Positions 1 through 6,702 of a stretch of DNA of 11,345 nt are shown piece after piece. Source of the stretch: UBA5336 sp039034035 (lineage in GTDB: Bacteria; Pseudomonadota; Alphaproteobacteria; Caulobacterales; Hyphomonadaceae). The translations under genes were made by a program, and so were the position numbers. The notes under the pieces were generated by a model. It had not been told where the DNA came from and searched no databases. It saw nothing but the letters and a program-made list of their open reading frames with translations. Positions within the stretch are counted from its first letter, which is position 1; each line of letters opens with the position of its first letter. The DNA is taken from assembly GCA_039034035.1 (NCBI GenBank), contig JBCCBN010000094.1, forward strand, positions 1 to 11,345, given 5' to 3'.

Positions 1-162
1 CGAACCCCCATGGCGGATGCAATATGAGATATGCACGCCTTGGAATGCCCGCGCCACGGGATACGCACACCATGGGGCGGCACGGGGCGGGGTTTCCGGA
101 GCCGATTGAGATCGCAATGCCGCATTAGCTCTTTACTCATGGCCATCATGCACCATATCATT

Positions 163-177
163 TATCGATATTCGATA
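163..177. promoter_or_regulatory. Perfect inverted repeat in the sppA leader
   Basis: TATCGA-TAT-TCGATA is a perfect 6-bp inverted repeat with a 3-bp spacer, lying about 70 bp upstream of the sppA start in a locally AT-rich stretch. It could be an operator or part of the promoter; nothing identifies a binding protein. The rest of positions 1-248 shows no supported gene: the short open frame starting at position 31 overlaps the sppA start and has no coding character that I recognise. Confidence 0.25.
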
Positions 178-248
178 GGCTCTCCGATTCGGGACGATTT
201 TTCTGTCCGGTCCGGCCGGCCAGCTGCATTGATTGAGGAGTTCACGCG

Positions 249-2006
249 GTGAAAACGTTCTTCCTGTCCATGGCCGGCGCTCTGGTGGCGTTGTTGCTGT
301 TCTTCATTGGTGGCTTCCTCGTGCTGGCGGGGATCATCGGGGCGGCGTCGGCCAGCGATCCGCAGCCCGATAACATGGTTCTGACCCTCGATCTCAGGGA
401 GGAATTTTCCGACCAGGCCCCGGCAACAGGCTTTGCGGCATTCTCTGGCGAGATCGGATTTACCGACATCATGACGCGCCTGGAGGGTGCGATGACCGAT
501 GACAGCGTAGCGGGACTTTATGTCCGGGGTAGCGATTTCGGCATGGGCAGCGCGCGGGCCGAAGAGCTGCGCGGGGCGATCCTCGATTTTCGCGACGCCG
601 GCAAGTTCGTCATTGCGCACAGCCAGGGCACAATGCCGAATGCGGGCCCCTCCGGCCTGCGCGGCATCGTGGCCGCCGATGAAGTGTGGCTCCAGCCTGG
701 CACAGAGATCAGCGTCTCGGGCATCGCGTTCGAGACCCAGTTCCTGAAGGGCCTGTTCGACCGGTTGTCGATCACCGCCGAGATCGAGCAGTTCCACGAA
801 TACAAGAACGCGCCCAACATCTACAAGCAGACCGGTTTCACCGACGCCCACCGCGAAGCGATGACGGCGCTGGCCGACGATTTGTGGACGGTGTCGACCC
901 GCGATATCGCCGATGACCGGGCGATGACCGTAGACCAGCTCACCGCGCTTTTGGAGGCGGGACCCGTACCGGCGGAAGCGGCCCAGGCCGGCGGCCTGGT
1001 GGACCAGCTTGGCTGGCCGGCCGATGCCGAGGCCGCTGCGCTGACGCGGGCGGGCGAGGATGCCGCCCTGGTGTCCATGGCAGAGTACGCCCCGCCGGTA
1101 GCGCCATCGCGCGCACCGATGATTGCGGTTGTTGGCGGCGAAGGCGCGATCGTCTCGGGCTATAGCAATCAGGACCTGTTTGCGAGTTCAGTCGGGTTCG
1201 GCTCGGACTCGGTGGCTGCGGCCATTCGTGAAGCCGGCGATGATGAAAAGGTCGAAGCGATTGTGTTCCGCGTCGATAGCGGCGGCGGCAGCGCCACGGC
1301 GTCAGACCAGATCTGGCAGGCAGTCGAAGCGGTGCAGGCCAAGGGCAAGCCGGTTGTCGTGTCGATGGGATCGGTGGCCGCGTCGGGCGGGTATTATGTG
1401 TCCGCCGGCGCTGACCATATCGTGGCGAACGAGACGACGATCACCGGCTCCATCGGTGTGTTCGCCGGCAAGTTCGCGATTGCTGACGGTCTCGAGCAGA
1501 TCGGGATCACGTCGGGGACGGTGGCCGTGGGCGGCAGCTATGCCGATGCCTGGGGCACCGAGGCGTTCTCTGACGAAGACCGGGCCACCCTGCGCGCATC
1601 GCTGACGCGGACCTATGACCGGTTCCTGGACATCGTGGCCGACGGACGGGGAATGACCGTCGAAGAAGCCGATGCCCGGGCACGTGGCCGGGTGTGGAGC
1701 GGGCAGGATGCGCTCGACCGGGGGCTGATCGACAGTCTTGGCGGCTTCCGCGATGCCATCAGCACGGCGAAGGCGCTGGCTGACATCGATGCGGAAACTG
1801 ACGTGCGGCTGATCCACTTCCCCGCGCGCCGCAGCGGCTTCGAAGCGCTGGATGGCTTTGTTGCCGCCGGCGATGATGCCGCCGATACGCTGGCGCTGAT
1901 CCAGGCGATCTCGACCAATCGCCAGGTCCGCGCGCTGGTGTCCGATGCCGAGGCGCTGCACGGCCAGGGCGTTCAGGCCCGGATGCCGGCGGTCGTGGAG
2001 CGGTAA
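249..2006 (+). CDS. sppA: Signal peptide peptidase SppA, 67K (two-domain) type
   Basis: This is a membrane-anchored serine protease that degrades signal peptides left in the inner membrane after protein export. The GTG start is chosen because GAGGAG lies 8 nt upstream (235-240). Residues 8-31 form one hydrophobic anchor. The 585-residue length and two tandem domains match the large enterobacterial-type SppA rather than the short SppA36 form. The Ser-Lys dyad is visible: the general-base lysine is K186 in EYKNAPN, in the N-terminal domain, and the nucleophile is S379 in GSVAASGGYY, in the C-terminal domain. The supporting loops VDSGGGSATASDQIW (342-356) and TITGSIGVF (397-405) are intact, so the enzyme should be active. 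It appears monocistronic, ending at an intrinsic terminator and converging on msrB. The family assignment is secure; its physiological substrates here are unknown. Confidence 0.95.
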   Translation: MKTFFLSMAGALVALLLFFIGGFLVLAGIIGAASASDPQPDNMVLTLDLREEFSDQAPATGFAAFSGEIGFTDIMTRLEGAMTDDSVAGLYVRGSDFGMGSARAEELRGAILDFRDAGKFVIAHSQGTMPNAGPSGLRGIVAADEVWLQPGTEISVSGIAFETQFLKGLFDRLSITAEIEQFHEYKNAPNIYKQTGFTDAHREAMTALADDLWTVSTRDIADDRAMTVDQLTALLEAGPVPAEAAQAGGLVDQLGWPADAEAAALTRAGEDAALVSMAEYAPPVAPSRAPMIAVVGGEGAIVSGYSNQDLFASSVGFGSDSVAAAIREAGDDEKVEAIVFRVDSGGGSATASDQIWQAVEAVQAKGKPVVVSMGSVAASGGYYVSAGADHIVANETTITGSIGVFAGKFAIADGLEQIGITSGTVAVGGSYADAWGTEAFSDEDRATLRASLTRTYDRFLDIVADGRGMTVEEADARARGRVWSGQDALDRGLIDSLGGFRDAISTAKALADIDAETDVRLIHFPARRSGFEALDGFVAAGDDAADTLALIQAISTNRQVRALVSDAEALHGQGVQARMPAVVER

Positions 2007-2049
2007 GGAGAGCCGGCCCCGGCGACGGGAAAAGCCGATCGACAAACGA

Positions 2050-2085
2050 AACCCCGGGGCGAGGCTCCGGGGTTCCTTGGTTTTT
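2050..2085 (+). terminator. Intrinsic terminator of sppA
   Basis: A perfect 8-bp stem AACCCCGG / CCGGGGTT (2050-2057 with 2067-2074) with a 9-nt loop is followed by CCTTGG and then TTTTT at 2081-2085. It starts 44 nt after the sppA stop. The stem is symmetrical, so it may also slow msrB transcripts arriving from the other side, although the T-tract on that strand is poor. Confidence 0.8.
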
Positions 2086-2133
2086 AATGAGGGCGGGGGC
2101 CAAGGCCAGGAGAGAGCTGCGGTCCGTTCTGGG

Positions 2134-2673
2134 TCAGGCCGGGCGGAAAGTCAGGGCGAGGCCATTGTTGCAGTAGCGCAGGCCAGTAGGCCGGGGGCCA
2201 TCCTCGAAGACGTGCCCTTGGTGGCCGAGGCACCGGGCGCAATGGTATTCGGTGCGTGTATAGAAGAGCTTGTTGTCAGGCTTGGTGCCGAGCACCCTGT
2301 CATTGATCGGCGCCCAGAAGCTGGGCCAGCCGGTGCGGCTGTCATACTTGGTGTCCGACGAAAACAGTGGGAGGTCGCAGCCGGCGCAATGGAAGGTGCC
2401 TTCACGTGACTCCCCGTTCAGCGGGGAGGAGAAGGCCGGTTCGGTGCCATCGCGGCGCAGCACACGATAAGCGCTGTCGTCGAGGCGTTCGCGCCACTGG
2501 GCATCAGTGACGCTGCGCCAGCGCTCGATATCGTCGAGCTGGATGTCGGCGGCGGTCGAGACCAGCGCGGTTTCGGAACTGGCGCGGCCGCACGCAGCAA
2601 CAAGGCCGGTCAGGCCGAGGCCGCCAAGGATGGCCCGGCGGGAGAAAGGGAGAGTCTGGGTCATGATGGGCAT
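2134..2673 (-). CDS. msrB: Peptide-methionine (R)-S-oxide reductase MsrB, Tat-exported lipoprotein form
   Basis: The enzyme reduces methionine-R-sulfoxide in oxidised proteins. The 179-residue protein begins with a Tat-type signal (SRRAIL, residues 11-16) running into a lipobox VAAC with C28 as the predicted lipidated cysteine, so it should act in the periplasm on a membrane. The MsrB fold occupies about 50-177: GTEPAF (76-81), RTGWPSFW (113-120), zinc ligands C96/C99 and C145/C148, and the catalytic C168 in RYCNN. The usual RYCINS is RYCNNG here, a small divergence close to the active cysteine. Apart from C28 there are no other cysteines, so the classical resolving cysteine is absent. The start is uncertain: ATG at 2673 or the second ATG at 2664 (MTQTLPFSRR) are both possible, with no strong ribosome site before either. 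It converges on sppA. Confidence 0.93.
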   Translation of the reverse strand: MPIMTQTLPFSRRAILGGLGLTGLVAACGRASSETALVSTAADIQLDDIERWRSVTDAQWRERLDDSAYRVLRRDGTEPAFSSPLNGESREGTFHCAGCDLPLFSSDTKYDSRTGWPSFWAPINDRVLGTKPDNKLFYTRTEYHCARCLGHQGHVFEDGPRPTGLRYCNNGLALTFRPA

Positions 2674-2710
2674 CTAGGGGTGAGCGCGGTCACCGTCCAC
2701 TCACAGGATG

Positions 2711-2866
2711 GTGAGAGAGCGAAAAGCCCGAAAGCGCTCCGCTCTCTCGCCTTGCTCGACTGATTTCGCTCGCGACAGATTGGCTGCGCCAATCGCCTCC
2801 GCGGGGGCGGCCTGACCGGCCGGCGGGCCTTGCCCGCTGGAGCGCTTCCACCAAAGGTGAAATCGC
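2711..2866. repeat. Mosaic of intergenic palindromes between msrB and the DUF2164 gene
   Basis: Four separate hairpins are packed into about 155 bp. The first is an 11-bp stem (2711-2721 with 2740-2750, one G.T pair) built on GAGAGAGCG / CGCTCTCTC. The second is GATTGGC-TGC-GCCAATC (2778-2794), perfect. The third is CGGCGGGC-CTT-GCCCGCTG (2821-2839, one wobble). The fourth, AGCGCTTCCACC-AAA-GGTGAAATCGCT (2840-2866, two mismatches), begins directly after the stop codon of the downstream-reading DUF2164 gene and may act in its 3' end. The last palindrome resembles intergenic repeats I recall from alphaproteobacteria. The whole block looks like a REP-like composite rather than a coding stretch. 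Confidence 0.6.
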
Positions 2867-2867
2867 T

Positions 2868-3110
2868 CTAAGCGTCGTCTACCGGCGGCCAGTAGACATC
2901 GCCCTCGAGGTCGTCGAGCTTGGCCTGGAAATGCTCGCGCACGTCGCGAACGGCCTGATTGTAGATTTCCGAGCCCAGTACCGACAGCATGAGATCGGCG
3001 ATCTGGCCCGCCCGAAACGGGCTGATCGGCTCCTCGAACTCGCGGGCGTAAAGCTCGGCGATACGGGCTTCGAGGGCCATTCGCCGCTCAGGGGGAAGAT
3101 CGTCGATCAT
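2868..3110 (-). CDS. DUF2164 family protein
   Basis: This is a small, acidic, soluble 80-residue protein without signal or membrane segment. It matches my memory of the DUF2164 family: an N-terminal helix with paired charges, a central segment ending in GSEIYNQAVRDVREHF (51-66, with the typical IYNQ core) and a KLDDLEGDVYW tail. Family function is not established, and I cannot propose one. It starts 14 nt after the stop of the 31-residue-repeat protein gene in the same direction, so the two are probably cotranscribed, although the spacer (3111-3124) is nearly all G and C and carries no recognisable ribosome site. A palindrome immediately follows its TAG stop. The family call is fairly firm; the operon link to its neighbour is inferred from spacing alone. 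Confidence 0.8.
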   Translation of the reverse strand: MIDDLPPERRMALEARIAELYAREFEEPISPFRAGQIADLMLSVLGSEIYNQAVRDVREHFQAKLDDLEGDVYWPPVDDA

Positions 3111-3124
3111 GCGGGGCGCGGGGG

Positions 3125-4033
3125 CTATTGGTTGAGCTTCGCTTCGAGGGCGGCGAGGCGTTTCTCCTGGGCGATGGCGTGGAGGGTCAACTCCTCGATC
3201 TTGGCCAGGAGGGCGGCGTTCATCGCGTTGAGATCGACCCCGTCGCGCTGCATCTCCTCGGCCGATGCGATACCCGGCAGGTGGCCGTTCGCAGCGATGT
3301 GTGCCTCCACTGCGCTGAGCGGTAGCAAGTCATGGCTCGCGGAGAACACGAAATCGGCGGTTTGCACATGCTTGCCCTTGATGCGGATGACCCCATCGCC
3401 CGCATCAAGATGGATGACCGTGTCGCCGGACTTGTCCTTGAGGGCGAAATCGCCGGCCGCGCCATTGCCGCCCGCATAGATGTTCCCATTCCCGCCATCG
3501 AGGTGCATGCGCATCTTCCCGTCATCGGAGAACAGGGCGACGTCGCCATTGGAACCGCCGCCGCCGAACCGGGCATTGCCGTCGCCACCATCGAGGAAGA
3601 CCGTCTGCTGGTCCTCGCCATTCTGCAGCGACAGGTCACCCGAGGCGCCGCCACCGCCCATTTGCAGATTGGCCGTGCCGCCGTCGAGGTGGACGGTCGA
3701 CACGCCATCGGTGTTCTTGAGACTGAGATCGCCGGCTGCGCCTTCGCCGCCGGCATAGATATTGGCCCGGCCGCCATCGATATGCATGCGCAGTTTGCCG
3801 TCGTCGGAATAGAGGCCGATATCAGCATTGTGGCCATGGCCGCCGAGGCGGAGATTGGCGTCGCCGCCATCAAGGTGGACCGTGTCCTTTCCACTGCCAT
3901 TGCGCAGGATCACATCGCCCTCCGCCCCTTCCCCGCCCAGGGCGAGATTGGCGGTCTTGCCGTTCAGCACGCCGGTTTCCTTGCCGGCTTCGTTCACGAC
4001 CACGATCTTCTGCTCATATTCCACGTCTGCCAT
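3125..4033 (-). CDS. 31-residue glycine-rich repeat protein with S74/tail-fibre-like C-terminus
   Basis: The ATG at 4033 is preceded by a strong GAGGAGG site, so the 302-residue start is well supported. There is no signal peptide. Residues 22-207 are six head-to-tail repeats of exactly 31 residues, each starting near HLDGG and carrying N-xxx-GGxGxxGDxxL; a seventh is partial (208-220). The pattern predicts short alternating beta-strands, as in beta-helical or fibre shafts. The end of the protein has GHLPGI (250-255), a KIEELTL motif (278-284) and a terminal coiled-coil-like segment. That combination is typical of the C-terminal region found on bacterial repeat proteins related to intramolecular-chaperone (S74) tail-fibre ends, which promote trimerisation. 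A trimeric fibre is therefore plausible. GGxGxxxD recalls RTX calcium motifs but occurs only once per 31 residues, so I do not call it RTX. How it would leave the cell is unclear. The exact role is unknown. Confidence 0.85.
   Translation of the reverse strand: MADVEYEQKIVVVNEAGKETGVLNGKTANLALGGEGAEGDVILRNGSGKDTVHLDGGDANLRLGGHGHNADIGLYSDDGKLRMHIDGGRANIYAGGEGAAGDLSLKNTDGVSTVHLDGGTANLQMGGGGASGDLSLQNGEDQQTVFLDGGDGNARFGGGGSNGDVALFSDDGKMRMHLDGGNGNIYAGGNGAAGDFALKDKSGDTVIHLDAGDGVIRIKGKHVQTADFVFSASHDLLPLSAVEAHIAANGHLPGIASAEEMQRDGVDLNAMNAALLAKIEELTLHAIAQEKRLAALEAKLNQ
3413..3970 (-). repeat. Six 93-bp tandem coding repeats with a 279-bp super-repeat
   Basis: Codons 22-207 form six 31-residue units with no indels. 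Units 1, 2 and 3 correspond in order to units 4, 5 and 6: the first of each trio has TAN or TANL early, the second ends SDDGKLRM or SDDGKMRM, and the third contains NIYAGG then GAAGD. The trios span 3692-3970 and 3413-3691. This shows a duplication of a three-unit block after the original units had diverged. Confidence 0.85.
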
Positions 4034-4091
4034 GGGGCGTCCTCCTCAAGCTGATGTCACGGGCGAGGGTAAGCCATTGCACGCGCTCGAG

Positions 4092-4113
4092 TCGCGTGAA
4101 TTTTTCGCGTGAA
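4092..4113 (-). promoter_or_regulatory. Direct repeat upstream of the 31-residue-repeat gene
   Basis: Two perfect 9-bp copies of TTCACGCGA (minus-strand sense) are separated by AAAA, giving a 13-bp period, about 60-80 bp before the start codon. This is a candidate activator or repressor site for the 3125-4033 / 2868-3110 transcription unit. No protein can be assigned. Confidence 0.35.
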
Positions 4114-4482
4114 AGGTAAGCGGCGAGCATTGATGACGCCCCCTAGCGCATGGGGTCAGCTGCGTCAGCCCCAGGCTCGATACTCAATCAGAATGACCAG
4201 GTTTGGTTCATATCTGCCTGACTCTAACTTTTGCCCAATGTCGGCCTTTGGTCTGCTCCGGGTCAGGTAGAGCCGAGCGCGAGGCCGGATCGACCGAGCC
4301 ATATTGGCCCTTTTGCGTCACTGGCGATGGTCGAGTGAGCGGCTTGACATGGGAGCAAACCAGTCATCGGGAATCCCCAGATCCTGTTTTTCAATTCAGA
4401 TTTGCCATCTTCGGCAAGTCGCTCTTGGGTAGCAGTGATGGGTTAGCCCGGTTGTGAGACATCCTGCCTCTATAGCGGGAGA
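4114..4482. other. Intergenic stretch without a supported gene
   Basis: This region lies between the divergent or unrelated ends of the repeat-protein gene and the histidine kinase gene. An 84-codon open frame on the plus strand (4203-4457) has no ribosome site, no recognisable domain and a composition unlike its neighbours, so I do not call it. Positions 4229-4311 contain words (TGTCGGC, GGCCGGATC, TGGCCCTTT) that recur in the same order at 11022-11075, suggesting a degraded dispersed element. No convincing terminator for the kinase gene is seen; only a weak imperfect hairpin lies just below 4483. Confidence 0.5.
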
Positions 4483-5772
4483 TCAGGCTTTCGTTTTCAG
4501 CCCCAACCTCACAGTCGCGACAAATCCATTCGGATCGAGCCGCTGGAAGAAGACTTCGCCTTTATGGGAGGCGGCCACCCGCTCGACGATTGTGAGGCCA
4601 AGCCCCGTGCCGGCAATATGGGCCTTATGTTCTCCGCGCCTGAATGGCTTCAGCATGTCGGTTGCCTTAGCCGGATCAAAGCCGCTGCCCCCGTCAGAGA
4701 CCTCGATCACGGCATGGCATGGGGTCTGGCGCAGGCAAATGTGGACAGGTGGCGCGCCGTATTTCTGTGCGTTCTCGACGAGGTTTGCGATGGCGCGCCG
4801 GATCAGATCGGCCTGCACGGTCAGGGTGATGTCGGGGTGCACGTCGGCATCGATACTGAATTGGCCTGCGATATCACGAACCAGTGCTGACAGATCCACC
4901 TCAGCGGTCTGCTCTGTGTGCGCATCGCGGGCGTAGTCCATGAACTGGTCGATGAGGCGGTCGATCTGTTCCACTTGGCGCACGGCACTGGCTTTCAGCT
5001 CGTCTCCGTCCTTTATCATCTCCACGGCGAGGCGAAGGCGCGCCAGCGGCGTTCGCAAATCGTGGGAAAGTTCGGCAAGCGTGTCAGCGCGGATCGTCTC
5101 TGCGTCCTTCAGCCGTTGGGTCATCTGTTCAAAGCTATTCGCCAACGCCTCAATTTCGCTTGGCCCATTGATCTTAGCGAGCTGCCAATCCGATCCCATG
5201 GAAAGCCGGTCTGTCTCCTCCCTGAGCGCAGCGAGCGGTTTGGAGATCTGGCGTGTCACCACGGCACCGATTGCCGTCACGACTATGGTGATGACACTGA
5301 CGATAAGCAAAAGCCACCGGCTAGGGGTCCAGTTCGTACCCGACTCTGCGGCAACCCAATAGAAGTCCTCGCCAATGCGCAAGTTGAGCCAAAGCGTGCG
5401 GTTCTCGCCGATCCGCCAATCCATCGCATCTTGGTGATCAAGGCGGTCGATGATCCTCTGCATGACCATTCTTTCGATTATATTTTCCCTGTAGTGGCCG
5501 ATGTTCGGTGTCGTGCCCAAGGGCTTGATCTGGAGAAACTCACTCTCATCAACCCGAGCGATTATGGCGTCGCGCGCATCAGGATCGAGTTCCAGCGCTG
5601 CAGTTGAAAGCGTATTTATCAATTCAGCCGTGATGCTCGTGCCGCGGTCGATCTGCGCATTCAGGATGAGCCCATAAATCGACAGCAAGGACATTGAAAC
5701 CGATAGTACCGTCGCCGCCGTGAGGACGACCACGTTGCGACCGAACAAGGATCTGGGCCAGGGCAAGCCCAT
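4483..5772 (-). CDS. Sensor histidine kinase, EnvZ-like transmembrane type
   Basis: The 429-residue kinase senses an envelope signal and phosphorylates the adjacent regulator. Order of parts: a first membrane helix at about 13-38, a periplasmic region of roughly 110 residues (39-151), a second membrane helix (152-173), a HAMP linker (about 174-226), a dimerisation domain with the phospho-accepting H237 in ELSHDLRTPLARL, and the ATPase domain. The N box is NLVENAQKYG (330-339), G1 is DGGSGFD (360-366), the F box is near KPFRRG (375-380) and G2 is GTGLGLTIV (388-396). All catalytic motifs are intact. Its ATG overlaps the regulator stop codon by one base (TGATG), so the two are translationally coupled. 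The periplasmic sensor region matches no named domain that I recognise. The ligand is unknown; the divergent envelope operon suggests an outer-membrane or calcium-related cue. Confidence 0.93.
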   Translation of the reverse strand: MGLPWPRSLFGRNVVVLTAATVLSVSMSLLSIYGLILNAQIDRGTSITAELINTLSTAALELDPDARDAIIARVDESEFLQIKPLGTTPNIGHYRENIIERMVMQRIIDRLDHQDAMDWRIGENRTLWLNLRIGEDFYWVAAESGTNWTPSRWLLLIVSVITIVVTAIGAVVTRQISKPLAALREETDRLSMGSDWQLAKINGPSEIEALANSFEQMTQRLKDAETIRADTLAELSHDLRTPLARLRLAVEMIKDGDELKASAVRQVEQIDRLIDQFMDYARDAHTEQTAEVDLSALVRDIAGQFSIDADVHPDITLTVQADLIRRAIANLVENAQKYGAPPVHICLRQTPCHAVIEVSDGGSGFDPAKATDMLKPFRRGEHKAHIAGTGLGLTIVERVAASHKGEVFFQRLDPNGFVATVRLGLKTKA

Positions 5773-6482
5773 CAGCCCGGCTCCCTGGCCAGCATGTAGC
5801 CAACGCCCCAGACGGTCTTGATCCAGGCCGGGTTAGCCGAGTCTTCGCCAATTGACTTGCGCAAGCGTGTGACTTGAACATCTACCGCGCGATCGGTGAC
5901 CTCCGCATCGCGCCCGAACGCGGCATCGATAATTCGCGCGCGGGAGACCGGACGGCCGATATGTGCAGCAAGGACCGAGAGCAATGCGAACTCGCGAGAT
6001 GAAAGCTCAACGCCACTCCCATCACAGGTCAGCGTCATAGCCTGCATGTCCAGGACGAAGGGCCCGAATGAGATCGGCTTGCTGCCGGACGCCAGGGTCC
6101 CGTTGGCTCCGGTGCGGCGAAGCACGGCACCAAGGCGCGCCAGCAGCTCGCGGGGCTCAAACGGTTTGGCCAGATAATCATCCGCGCCCATTTCGATGCC
6201 GATAATCCGGTCGATCGGGTCGCCCTTGGCGGTCAGGATGATGATAGGGATAGACTGGTCTGCGGCGCGCAGGCGCCGACACGCCGAAAGCCCGTCCTCG
6301 ACAGGCATCATGAGGTCCAGGACCATCGCGTCATAGGGCTCGCGCTGCAACTGCTTGTCCATCGCCTGCGTATCGGGCACGGCGCGCACCTCATAGCCGT
6401 TCTCGCCGAGATAGCGCTGGACGAGGCCGCGCAGTTCGCGGTCATCATCGACGACGAGAATGCGTCCCTTCGGGCTGGCCAT
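5772..6482 (-). CDS. OmpR/PhoB-family response regulator
   Basis: This is the DNA-binding partner of the kinase encoded immediately downstream. I place the start at ATG 6482 because GAAGGAG lies 8 nt upstream and the protein then begins MASPKGRILVVDDD as receivers do; a longer frame reaching 6554 would add 24 residues with no ribosome site. In the 236-residue form the receiver has acidic D12/D13, phospho-acceptor D56 in VLDLMMP, T84 and K106 in KPF. The winged-helix domain covers about 138-233, with DRAVDVQVTRLRKS (197-210) as recognition helix and IKTVWGVGYML at the wing. It is transcribed divergently from the five-gene envelope operon, and the shared 220-bp region has repeated GTTTCA words, so it probably controls both itself and that operon. 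Confidence 0.95.
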   Translation of the reverse strand: MASPKGRILVVDDDRELRGLVQRYLGENGYEVRAVPDTQAMDKQLQREPYDAMVLDLMMPVEDGLSACRRLRAADQSIPIIILTAKGDPIDRIIGIEMGADDYLAKPFEPRELLARLGAVLRRTGANGTLASGSKPISFGPFVLDMQAMTLTCDGSGVELSSREFALLSVLAAHIGRPVSRARIIDAAFGRDAEVTDRAVDVQVTRLRKSIGEDSANPAWIKTVWGVGYMLAREPG

Positions 6483-6547
6483 CGCGTGCTCCTTCGCTTG
6501 CTTGCCGCAGTCTAGCCCTGCGCTCCGCTCGCTTGTATCGCGGATGT

Positions 6548-6700
6548 GTTTCAATTCGTTTCATGCCCGGCCGCGCGCAACAGGATGAAACGTCTTCGCG
6601 GTTTTCCGACATCACCGTGAAACGGCGCGCCGTCAGTTTCGTCTCCATCGAGCGGTCAAAAGGACAGCTCGCAACCCAGAGCGACCATAAAGGACGAAAC
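6548..6700. promoter_or_regulatory. Divergent control region with GTTTCA/TGAAAC words
   Basis: The region separates the response regulator from the exported repeat-protein gene. GTTTCA occurs at 6548-6553 and 6558-6563, exactly 10 bp apart, as expected for an OmpR-family dimer binding two direct half-sites on one face. TGAAAC occurs at 6586-6591 and 6618-6623, and near-copies GTTTCG at 6636-6641 and CGAAAC at 6695-6700. A perfect 12-bp palindrome ACGGCGCGCCGT lies at 6622-6633, between an inverted GAAAC/GTTTC pair. These are likely operators of the neighbouring regulator; assignment is inference. Confidence 0.45.
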
Positions 6701-6702
6701 AC

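Noticed and set aside
31..252. 73-codon plus-strand open frame before sppA
   Set aside because: No ribosome site and an Arg-rich, unstructured composition; it runs into the sppA ribosome site and start.
2711..2866. CRISPR array
   Set aside because: The palindromes differ from each other in sequence and spacing, so there is no repeat-spacer pattern.
3413..3970. RTX calcium-binding array in the minus-strand repeat protein
   Set aside because: GGxGxxGDxxL appears only once per 31 residues rather than in contiguous nonapeptides, and no RTX secretion tail is present.
3332..4054. Long plus-strand open frame opposite the 302-residue repeat protein
   Set aside because: It is a mirror of the tandem repeats in another frame; the minus-strand frame has the strong ribosome site, conserved unit lengths and a recognisable C-terminus.
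4203..4457. 84-codon plus-strand open frame between the repeat-protein and kinase genes
   Set aside because: No ribosome site, no recognisable domain, odd composition rich in Ser, Cys and Trp, and it overlaps a stretch that looks like a degraded intergenic element.
6483..6554. Longer start for the response regulator adding 24 residues
   Set aside because: The extra residues precede the normal receiver start and lack a ribosome site, whereas ATG 6482 has GAAGGAG at ideal distance. The extension would also cover part of the GTTTCA region.
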